A stretch of 64,000 nt of DNA from positions 283,841 through 347,840 of the forward strand of contig NZ_BFAB01000006.1 in NCBI RefSeq assembly GCF_003402475.1, read 5' to 3'. The position numbers and the translations under genes are program-made. This DNA is from Mycobacterium sp. MFM001 (lineage in GTDB: Bacteria > Actinomycetota > Actinomycetes > Mycobacteriales > Mycobacteriaceae). Numbering within the stretch: position 1 is the first letter of the stretch; each line of letters starts with the position of its first letter. Positions 57,280-64,000 of the stretch are shown in pieces. The notes beneath the pieces are model-generated. The model was not told the origin of the DNA, did no database searches, and saw only the letters and a program-made list of their open reading frames with translations.

Positions 57280-57744
57280 CTACGCCGACGACCGCGCCCG
57301 CAACGTCGCCAACGCCTTGTCGGCGTGTGAGTTGAAATTGAACTCGCTGCCGATCACGTCGAGCACCTTACGGTCGGTGTCGATCACGAACGTCGTGCGC
57401 TTGACCGGCATCAGCTTGCCGAGCAGTCCGCGCTTGACCCCGAACTGCGCGGCGACGGTCCCGTCGGCGTCGGACAGCAACGGGTAGTCGAAGCTGTTCA
57501 CACCGGCGAACTTGGCCTGCTTGTCCACCGCGTCGGTGCTGATCCCCACGCGCTGCGCGCCCACGGCGGCGAACTCGTCGGCCACATCGCGGAAGTGGCA
57601 CGCCTCGCGCGTACAGCCGGGCGTCATAGCCGCGGGGTAGAAGAACAACACGACCGGGCCGTCGGCCAGCAGAGTGCTCAACTTGCGCGGCGTTCCGTTC
57701 TGGTCGGGAAGCTCGAAGTCAGGCGCGGTGTCACCGGTTTTCAT
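57280..57744 (-). CDS. bcpB: Peroxiredoxin, BCP/PrxQ type
   Basis: 154-aa thiol peroxidase. Peroxidatic Cys44 lies in [13 protein letters not shown] and a resolving Cys49 five residues later, the PrxQ pattern. [26 protein letters not shown] and [13 protein letters not shown] are typical. ATG 57744 gives the length of M. tuberculosis BcpB; GTG 57753 adds three residues. Divergent from trpE (62 nt). Confidence 0.93.
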   Translation of the reverse strand: MKTGDTAPDFELPDQNGTPRKLSTLLADGPVVLFFYPAAMTPGCTREACHFRDVADEFAAVGAQRVGISTDAVDKQAKFAGVNSFDYPLLSDADGTVAAQFGVKRGLLGKLMPVKRTTFVIDTDRKVLDVIGSEFNFNSHADKALATLRARSSA

Positions 57745-57806
57745 GGGCGTCACGCTACGCCGGGGGTGACTGCGGCGCCGGACAAGATGCCTTGGAAGAT
57801 GGGGGG

Positions 57807-59336
57807 ATGCCCGCCGACCTCGCCACCACCTCGCGCGAGGACTTCCGCCTGCTCGCCGCCGAGCATCGGGTTGTCCCAGTGACCCGCAAGGTATTGGCCG
57901 ACGCCGAGACCCCGCTGTCGGCCTACCGCAAGCTGGCCGCCAACCGGCCCGGCACCTTTTTGCTCGAGTCGGCCGAAAACGGGCGGTCCTGGTCGCGGTG
58001 GTCGTTCATCGGCGCCGGCGCGCCGTCGGCGCTGACCGTGCGCGACGGCCAGGCGGTTTGGCTGGGCGCCGTTCCGCAAGACGCACCCACCGGTGGCGAC
58101 CCCCTGGAGGTGTTGCGCGCCACCCTGGAGCTGCTTGCCACCGCGGCGCTGCCGGACCTTCCGCCGCTGTCGGGCGGCATGGTCGGCTTCTTCGCCTACG
58201 ACCTGGTGCGACGGCTGGAGCGGCTGCCCGAACTGGCCGTCGACGATCTGCAATTGCCCGACATGCTGCTGCTGCTCGCCACCGACCTGGCGGCCGTCGA
58301 CCACCACGAGGGCACCATCACGCTGATTGCCAACGCGGTGAACTGGAACGGCACCGACGAGCGCGTCGACGAGGCCTACGACGACGCGGTCGCGCGCTTG
58401 GACGTGATGACTGCGGCGCTGAGCCAGCCGCTGCCGTCGACCGTGGCGACCTTCACCCGTCCGGAACCCAAGCACCGCGCCCAGCGCACCGTCGAGGAAT
58501 ACGGCGCGATCGTCGAGCGTCTGGTCCACGAGATTGAGCGCGGTGAAGCGTTTCAGGTAGTGCCGTCGCAGCGTTTCGAGATGGACACCGACGTCGAGCC
58601 GATCGACGTCTACCGCATGCTGCGGGTGTCGAACCCAAGCCCCTACATGTATCTGCTGCATGTTCCGAATGATGCTGGGGGAACAGCCTTTTCGATCGTC
58701 GGCTCCAGCCCCGAGGCGTTGGTGACGGTGCACGACCAGTGGGCCACGACGCATCCGATCGCCGGGACCCGCTGGCGCGGGCAGACCGACGAAGAAGACG
58801 TCTTGCTGGAAAAGGAGCTCCTGCACGACGAGAAGGAGCGCGCCGAGCATCTGATGCTGGTGGACTTGGGCCGCAACGATCTTGGCCGGGTCTGCGTGCC
58901 GGGCACCGTGCGCGTCGAGGATTACAGCCACATTGAGCGCTACAGCCACGTCATGCATCTGGTGTCCACGGTGACTGGGATGCTCGCCGAGGGCTGTACC
59001 GCACTCGACGCGGTGACCGCGTGTTTTCCCGCGGGCACTTTGTCCGGCGCGCCGAAAGTACGGGCGATGGAGCTGATCGAAGAAGTGGAAATGACCCGCC
59101 GCGGCCTCTATGGCGGCGTGATCGGCTACCTCGACTTCGCCGGCAACGCCGATTTCGCGATCGCCATCCGCACCGCGTTGATGCGCGACGGCACCGCCTA
59201 CGTGCAGGCCGGCGGCGGGGTAGTGGCCGACTCCAACGGCCCCTACGAGCACACCGAGGCGACGAACAAGGCCCGCGCGGTGCTGGGCGCGATTGCCGCC
59301 GCCGAGACACTGACCGCCCCGGAGATCCATGGTTAA
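57807..59336 (+). CDS. trpE: Anthranilate synthase component I
   Basis: 509-aa enzyme that turns chorismate into anthranilate. Tryptophan-binding LLES ([14 protein letters not shown]), catalytic-domain motifs AGEAF-like [33 protein letters not shown] and [18 protein letters not shown]. The ATG at 57807 after GGGGGG matches the M. tuberculosis start. Followed by overlapping membrane gene. No leader peptide or attenuator was recognised in the short upstream gap. Confidence 0.95.
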   Translation: MPADLATTSREDFRLLAAEHRVVPVTRKVLADAETPLSAYRKLAANRPGTFLLESAENGRSWSRWSFIGAGAPSALTVRDGQAVWLGAVPQDAPTGGDPLEVLRATLELLATAALPDLPPLSGGMVGFFAYDLVRRLERLPELAVDDLQLPDMLLLLATDLAAVDHHEGTITLIANAVNWNGTDERVDEAYDDAVARLDVMTAALSQPLPSTVATFTRPEPKHRAQRTVEEYGAIVERLVHEIERGEAFQVVPSQRFEMDTDVEPIDVYRMLRVSNPSPYMYLLHVPNDAGGTAFSIVGSSPEALVTVHDQWATTHPIAGTRWRGQTDEEDVLLEKELLHDEKERAEHLMLVDLGRNDLGRVCVPGTVRVEDYSHIERYSHVMHLVSTVTGMLAEGCTALDAVTACFPAGTLSGAPKVRAMELIEEVEMTRRGLYGGVIGYLDFAGNADFAIAIRTALMRDGTAYVQAGGGVVADSNGPYEHTEATNKARAVLGAIAAAETLTAPEIHG

Positions 59337-59931
59337 GCGGCGGCTAGCTCAGACGCTGCTCGTGATTGCCGCGGTCGGGCTATGGGTCGCGTCCCGGTTC
59401 CCCTGGGTTGCAATCCAGTCGTTCGACGGGCTGGGCCAGCCGAAGACTGTCACGCTCTCCGGCGCATCGTGGTCGACGGCGCTGCTGCCGCTGGCGATAC
59501 TGCTGCTGGCCGCGGCCGTCGCGGCGGTGGCGGTGCGCGGCTGGCCGCTGCGGCTGCTGGCGGTTCTGGTGGCTGCCGCAAGCTTCGCGGTCGAATATCT
59601 GGCCGTCAGCCTGTGGGTGGTCCGCGACGTGGCGGCCCGAGGCGCCGACCTGGCGCACGTGTCGCTGCTGACGCTGGTCGGCAGCCAGCGCTATCACACC
59701 GGCGCCGCGATCGCCTTGGCGGCCGCAGTTTGCACGCTGGCCGGCGCCGTCCTGCTGATGCGATCTGCCGCCTCGGGCGACGCCACCAAATACGTCGCAC
59801 CCGCGGCCCGACGCGCCCAAGCGCAGCGCGAAGACGGCCCCATGTCGGAGCGGATGATCTGGGATGCGCTCGACGAAGGCCGCGACCCAACGGATCGATC
59901 ACAATCCGACTCCGACACCGAGGGTCGGTGA
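59329..59931 (+). CDS. Trp-region membrane protein (TIGR02234-like, Rv1610)
   Basis: 200 aa with four membrane helices (about 7-20, 42-60, 66-92, 125-146) and an acidic cytoplasmic tail. Always found between trpE and trpC in Actinobacteria. Role unknown; a tryptophan or precursor transport function has only positional support. Overlaps trpE by 8 nt. Confidence 0.88.
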   Translation: MVKRRLAQTLLVIAAVGLWVASRFPWVAIQSFDGLGQPKTVTLSGASWSTALLPLAILLLAAAVAAVAVRGWPLRLLAVLVAAASFAVEYLAVSLWVVRDVAARGADLAHVSLLTLVGSQRYHTGAAIALAAAVCTLAGAVLLMRSAASGDATKYVAPAARRAQAQREDGPMSERMIWDALDEGRDPTDRSQSDSDTEGR

Positions 59932-60018
59932 CGAAGCGCGCGCTGACGGTCGCTACCCTTCGATGGACATCGTCAAATTGACGTCACGGCGGGGTCACAA
60001 GGGGAAGGACCGACACGC

Positions 60019-60837
60019 ATGAGTTCGGCAACCGTGCTCGACTCCATCATCGAGGGAGTTCGCGCCGATGTTGCCGCCCGTGAAGCCGTCGTCCCGCTGG
60101 CCGAGGTCAAGGCCGCTGCCGAGGCGACGCCAGCGCCCCTCGATGTGATGGCGGCACTGCGCGAGCCCGGCATTGGTGTCATCGCCGAAGTCAAGCGAGC
60201 CAGCCCGTCCGCGGGCCGGCTCGCGTCGATTTCCGACCCGGCCAAACTGGCCCGCGCCTACGAAGACGGTGGCGCGCGCGTCATCAGTGTGGTCACCGAG
60301 CAGCGGCGTTTCAACGGGACGATCGACGATCTCGACTCGGTGCGCGCCGCCGTCAGTGTGCCGGTGTTGCGCAAAGACTTTGTGGTGGGCCCATATCAGA
60401 TTCATGAGGCGCGTGCGCACGGCGCCGACATGCTGCTGCTGATCGTTGCGGCACTTGATCAGCCGGTGCTGGAGTCGATGTTGGAGCGCATCGAGTCGCT
60501 TGGCATGACCGCCCTGGTCGAGGTGCACACCGAGGAAGAGGCCGACCGGGCACTGAAAGCGGGGGCGCGGGTCATCGGGGTCAACGCTCGCGACCTGAAA
60601 ACGCTGAAAGTCGACCGGGATTGCTTCGCGCGCATCGCACCTGGGCTTCCGACCGACGTGATCAGGATCGCCGAATCCGGCGTGCGCGGCACCGCTGATC
60701 TGCTCGCCTACGCCGGCGCCGGCGCCGACGCGGTGCTGGTCGGTGAGGGCCTAGTCACCAGCGGTGATCCCCGCGCGGCCGTCGCCGACCTTGTCACCGC
60801 GGGGAGGCATCCGTCTTGTCCGAAGCCAGCCCGCTAG
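60019..60837 (+). CDS. trpC: Indole-3-glycerol phosphate synthase
   Basis: 272-aa barrel enzyme. [13 protein letters not shown] (catalytic Lys/Glu), [51 protein letters not shown] and [18 protein letters not shown] precedes the ATG. Same length as M. tuberculosis TrpC. Its end overlaps the trpB start region by 22 nt. Confidence 0.96.
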   Translation: MSSATVLDSIIEGVRADVAAREAVVPLAEVKAAAEATPAPLDVMAALREPGIGVIAEVKRASPSAGRLASISDPAKLARAYEDGGARVISVVTEQRRFNGTIDDLDSVRAAVSVPVLRKDFVVGPYQIHEARAHGADMLLLIVAALDQPVLESMLERIESLGMTALVEVHTEEEADRALKAGARVIGVNARDLKTLKVDRDCFARIAPGLPTDVIRIAESGVRGTADLLAYAGAGADAVLVGEGLVTSGDPRAAVADLVTAGRHPSCPKPAR

Positions 60838-62147
60838 ATTCGTCGCGCGGCGACCCGCTGCGCCCGGCTCCGCCGCGCTTGCGATCGCCGCTAGACGGCC
60901 CGGAACTTCCACGTTCCAGCGCTGCCATCGCCGAACCGACCAGCCACGACCCCGATTCGCGCGGCCACTTCGGCGTGTACGGCGGCCGGTTCGTGGCCGA
61001 GGCGCTGATGGCCGTGATCGAAGAAGTCACCACCGCCTACGACAAGATCCGCACCGACCAGGGCTTCCTGGACACCCTCGACAAGTTGCAGGCCCGCTAC
61101 ACCGGTCGGCCATCCCCGTTGTACGAGGCCGCGCGACTGCGCGAGCACGCGGGCGGAGCGCGGATCTTCCTCAAGCGAGAAGACTTGAACCACACCGGTT
61201 CTCACAAGATCAACAATGTCCTCGGCCAGGCGTTGCTGGCGCAGCAGATGGGCAAGACGCGGGTGATCGCCGAGACGGGCGCCGGCCAGCACGGAGTGGC
61301 CACCGCCACCGCCTGCGCCCTTCTGGGACTCGACTGCGTCATCTACATGGGTGCCGTCGACACCGCGCGGCAAGCGCTCAACGTCGCGCGCATGCAGCTG
61401 CTCGGCGCCGAGGTGATCTCCGTCGAGTCGGGTTCGCAAACGCTGAAAGACGCGATCAACGAGGCATTCCGGGATTGGGTCACCAACGCCGACAACACCT
61501 ACTACTGCTTCGGCACGGCGGCCGGGCCGCATCCGTTCCCGACGATGGTCCGCGACTTTCAACGGGTCATCGGGCTCGAGACCCGGGTACAGATCCAGGA
61601 TCAGGCCGGGCGGCTGCCTGACGCTGTCACCGCCTGCATCGGCGGAGGATCCAACGCCATCGGGATCTTCCATGCGTTCCTCGACGATCCCGGAGTTCGG
61701 CTGGTCGGGTTCGAGGCGGCCGGCGACGGGGTCGAAACCGGAAGGCACGCAGCGACATTCAGCGGCGGCTCGCCCGGCGCATTCCAAGGGTCGTTCTCGT
61801 ATCTGCTGCAAGACGACGACGGCCAGACCATCGAGTCGCACTCGATTTCGGCCGGCCTGGACTATCCCGGTGTGGGCCCGGAGCATGCCTGGCTCAGAGA
61901 GACCGGGCGTGCCGAATACCGGCCGATCACCGATGCCGAAGCGATGGACGCGTTCCGTCTGCTGTGCCGCACGGAGGGCATCATCCCGGCGATCGAATCG
62001 GCGCACGCGGTGGCCGGCGCACTGCAGCTCGGTATCGAAATGGGCAGCGGCGCAGTCATAGTCGTGAACCTGTCCGGTCGGGGCGACAAGGACGTCGAAA
62101 CTGCGGCGAAGTGGTTCGGCCTGCTCGACGACAAGGACCGCTCGTGA
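60816..62147 (+). CDS. trpB: Tryptophan synthase beta subunit with N-terminal repeat insertion
   Basis: 443 aa from TTG 60816. PLP Lys131 lies in [32 protein letters not shown] and SGRGDKD are intact. The N-terminus is about 20 residues longer than usual. Residues 9-27 ([11 protein letters not shown] stretch) are encoded by a 57-nt insertion of the dispersed repeat also found upstream of bioF; beyond it MSEASPLD and [14 protein letters not shown] match the normal start. TTG 60879 inside the repeat is a possible alternative start. The enzyme core is intact, so the insertion is probably tolerated. Confidence 0.94.
   Translation: MSEASPLDSSRGDPLRPAPPRLRSPLDGPELPRSSAAIAEPTSHDPDSRGHFGVYGGRFVAEALMAVIEEVTTAYDKIRTDQGFLDTLDKLQARYTGRPSPLYEAARLREHAGGARIFLKREDLNHTGSHKINNVLGQALLAQQMGKTRVIAETGAGQHGVATATACALLGLDCVIYMGAVDTARQALNVARMQLLGAEVISVESGSQTLKDAINEAFRDWVTNADNTYYCFGTAAGPHPFPTMVRDFQRVIGLETRVQIQDQAGRLPDAVTACIGGGSNAIGIFHAFLDDPGVRLVGFEAAGDGVETGRHAATFSGGSPGAFQGSFSYLLQDDDGQTIESHSISAGLDYPGVGPEHAWLRETGRAEYRPITDAEAMDAFRLLCRTEGIIPAIESAHAVAGALQLGIEMGSGAVIVVNLSGRGDKDVETAAKWFGLLDDKDRS
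60839..60895 (+). repeat. 57-bp in-frame repeat insertion in trpB
   Basis: Flanked by direct repeats CCGCTAGA (60831-60838 and 60888-60895), which look like an 8-bp target duplication. Inside are inverted ends GCGGCGA (60847-60853) and TCGCCGC (60885-60891) and a stretch matching 27552-27586 with two differences. Length is divisible by three, so the frame is kept. Confidence 0.75.
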
Positions 62148-62956
62148 TCGTGGAGCAGAGCGAAACAAGCCGGCTGGCAGACCTTTTCAGCTCATGCCGG
62201 CAGGACAACCGGGCGGCCTTGATCGGCTACTTGCCGACCGGTTACCCCGACGTTCCGACGTCGGTCAGCGCGATGACCGCACTCGTCGAATCCGGTTGCG
62301 ACCTCATCGAAGTCGGTATCCCGTATTCGGATCCAGGTATGGACGGCCCGACCATCGCGACGGCGTCGGAGGCCGCGCTGCGCGGGGGTGTGCGCGTCCG
62401 TGACACCTTCGCGACCGTCGAGGCGATCAGCGCGGCCGGTGGCCATGCCGTCGTGATGACCTACTGGAATCCGGTGCTGCACTATGGGGTTGACGCGTTC
62501 GCGCGAGACCTGGCGGCGGCCGGTGGACATGGTCTGATCACGCCGGACCTCATTCCCGATGAGGCCGACGAGTGGTTCGCGGCCTCAGACAAACACGGGC
62601 TGGATCGCATCTTCCTGGTCGCGCCGTCGTCGACGCCGCAGCGACTGGCCAAGACGGTCGAGGCGTCACGCGGGTTCGTCTACGCCGCATCGATCATGGG
62701 CGTCACCGGTGCTCGCGACGTGGTGTCACAGGCGGCACCCGAACTGGTGCGTCGGGTTCGGGCAGTTTCGGACATACCTGTCGGGGTTGGTCTGGGCGTG
62801 CGCTCGCGTGAACAGGCGGCGCAGATCGCCGGCTACGCCGACGGTGTCATCGTCGGCTCGGCGCTGGTATCGACGCTGGCCGACGGCATCCCTGCGCTCC
62901 GCGCGCTCACCGAAGAACTCGCCGCCGGTGTGCGGCAAAGGATTTCCTCACCATGA
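62144..62956 (+). CDS. trpA: Tryptophan synthase alpha subunit
   Basis: 270-aa barrel that releases indole from indole-glycerol phosphate and channels it to TrpB. Catalytic Glu and Asp are in [41 protein letters not shown] and GVGLGVRS are conserved. GTG start overlaps the trpB stop (GTGA); ATGA overlap with lgt. Confidence 0.96.
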   Translation: MIVEQSETSRLADLFSSCRQDNRAALIGYLPTGYPDVPTSVSAMTALVESGCDLIEVGIPYSDPGMDGPTIATASEAALRGGVRVRDTFATVEAISAAGGHAVVMTYWNPVLHYGVDAFARDLAAAGGHGLITPDLIPDEADEWFAASDKHGLDRIFLVAPSSTPQRLAKTVEASRGFVYAASIMGVTGARDVVSQAAPELVRRVRAVSDIPVGVGLGVRSREQAAQIAGYADGVIVGSALVSTLADGIPALRALTEELAAGVRQRISSP

Positions 62957-64000
62957 CGACGACCGTGCTTGCCTACTTTCCCAGCCCGCCACGCGGCGTG
63001 TGGCACCTCGGGCCGGTTCCGATCCGCGCTTACGCGTTGTTCATCATCATCGGCATCGTGGTCGCCCTGGTGATCGGTGATCGCCGCTGGGAGGCCCGGG
63101 GTGGCGAACGCGGCGTCATCTACGACATTGCCCTGTGGGCCGTCCCGTTCGGGCTGCTCGGCGGACGCCTGTATCACCTGGCCACGGATTGGCGGACATA
63201 TTTCGGCGAGGGCGGCGCGGGACTCGGCGCGGCGGTGCGAATCTGGGACGGCGGCTTGGGGATCTGGGGTGCGGTAGCCCTGGGCGGCGTCGGCGCGTGG
63301 ATGGGCTGTCGCCGTCGCGGCATCCCGCTTCCTGCGTTCGGCGACGCGATAGCACCCGGGATCGTGCTAGCACAAGGAATCGGCCGGCTCGGGAACTACT
63401 TCAACCAGGAGCTTTTCGGCCACGAGACGACGCTGCCGTGGGGCCTGGAGATTTTCTATCGGCGCGATCCGGCGGGATTTGTCGACGTGCATTCTCTAGA
63501 CGGTGTGTCGACCGGACAGCTTGCGATGGTTGTGCAGCCGACGTTCCTCTACGAATTGCTGTGGGACGTCCTGGTATTCGTCGTGCTGATCTGGTTGGAT
63601 CGACGCTTCAGGATCGGGCACGGCAGGCTGTTCGCGCTGTACGTTGCCGGTTACTGCGTCGGGCGGTTCTGTATCGAGTTGCTGCGCGACGACGCCGCTA
63701 CCCACATTGCTGGCATCCGAATCAATTCGTTCACATCGACTTTCGTGTTCATCGGCGCGGTGGTCTACCTCATTCTGGCCCCCAAGGGTCGTGAAGATCC
63801 GACCACTCTCGGCGGGACCGCCGCCGCCGAACCCGAGCGGGAGCCGGCGCTCGCTTCGGTCGGTGCCGTATCGGCCGCCGATGAAGCCTCAACGGCCGCA
63901 GCGCCTGCCGCCGAGGAGACCGCCGACGCGGAAACTGAGGCTGTGCCGGTAGAGGCCGAGGCCGAACCGGAAGCGGAAGCGCCCGAAGCTGAATTGGCCG
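62953..64000 (+). CDS. lgt: Prolipoprotein diacylglyceryl transferase, 3' end outside window
   Basis: At least 349 residues; open to the right edge. Membrane enzyme that transfers diacylglycerol to the lipobox cysteine. Signature GRLGNYFNQELFG with the key Arg/Asn, HNL-region variant and YHLATDW, seven hydrophobic segments. After about residue 280 comes a long Ala/Glu/Pro-rich acidic tail, typical of mycobacterial Lgt and not seen in E. coli. Coupled to trpA. Confidence 0.94.
   Translation, partial: MTTTVLAYFPSPPRGVWHLGPVPIRAYALFIIIGIVVALVIGDRRWEARGGERGVIYDIALWAVPFGLLGGRLYHLATDWRTYFGEGGAGLGAAVRIWDGGLGIWGAVALGGVGAWMGCRRRGIPLPAFGDAIAPGIVLAQGIGRLGNYFNQELFGHETTLPWGLEIFYRRDPAGFVDVHSLDGVSTGQLAMVVQPTFLYELLWDVLVFVVLIWLDRRFRIGHGRLFALYVAGYCVGRFCIELLRDDAATHIAGIRINSFTSTFVFIGAVVYLILAPKGREDPTTLGGTAAAEPEREPALASVGAVSAADEASTAAAPAAEETADAETEAVPVEAEAEPEAEAPEAELA

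Noticed and set aside
57745..57806. Tryptophan attenuator before trpE
   Set aside because: No short ORF with Trp codons and no alternative hairpins could be recognised in the 62-nt gap.
57750..59330. 526-codon minus-strand open frame
   Set aside because: Antisense to trpE, which has all family motifs; the antisense product has no domain pattern.

Overview
The window is a GC-rich mycobacterial chromosome segment with very tight gene packing, many GTG/TTG starts and ATGA/TGATG overlaps. Gene order from ansA-lspA through dnaE1, ilvA, treZYX, bioAFD, bioB, nadABC, hisDCBHAF-impA-hisI and trpE-trpCBA to lgt follows the Mycobacterium tuberculosis Rv1538c-Rv1614 region as I remember it. Gene content differs enough (no lprI, PPE21, plsB1, frdABCD or chaA in the expected places; extra regulators and membrane genes) that this is a non-tuberculous Mycobacterium. 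A MIRU-like repeat points to a slow-growing relative. No rRNA, tRNA, CRISPR array or intact mobile element was found.

Layout. 1-9300: L-asparaginase (cut by the left edge), lipoprotein signal peptidase, pseudouridine synthase, a methyltransferase downstream of truncated haemoglobin glbN, two short-chain dehydrogenases, dodecin and the replicative polymerase dnaE1. 9300-16500: a divergent MerR regulator and F420-type oxidoreductase sharing a perfect operator, an amidohydrolase, fadD11, a Ddn-type nitroreductase, ilvA and a VapBC module. 16500-25550: trehalose genes treX-treY-treZ on the minus strand, a membrane acyltransferase and the catalytically dead peptidoglycan-binding protein RipD. 26136-29926: bioA-bioF-bioD and a 2H phosphoesterase, with two repeat structures. 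29923-38007: a minus-strand run of seven genes starting with the TetR regulator bioQ: a small membrane protein, a 617-aa membrane protein with duplicated His/Asp motifs, a cupredoxin-like lipoprotein, a second polytopic membrane protein, a class III cyclase with a degraded active site and an MscS channel with a cyclic-nucleotide-binding domain. This block is the best candidate for an undescribed system. 38051-39949: bioB, its Cys-containing partner and a membrane protein. 39915-47265: a secreted-type lipase, an NrtR-type Nudix regulator with a clear operator in front of nadABC, an AraC regulator, an SRPBCC protein and a second Ddn-type protein. 47322-53622: the histidine operon with the dual-function hisA/priA. 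53623-55990: an accessory patch (TM2 protein with a leader ORF, DUF732-type and CDGP-type exported proteins, decayed phage-type genes). 55995-64000: an MFS transporter, bcpB, the tryptophan genes (no trpF, so PriA should cover that step) and lgt (cut by the right edge).

The genes work mainly as biosynthetic blocks: biotin (BioA/F/D/B, with BioQ acting at a 13-bp palindrome), NAD (NadA/B/C under NrtR), histidine and tryptophan (linked through PriA), and trehalose from glycogen. Several convergent pairs overlap by exactly 4 nt at their stop codons, leaving no room for conventional terminators. Gene names rest on recognising protein sequences from memory; no database search was run.
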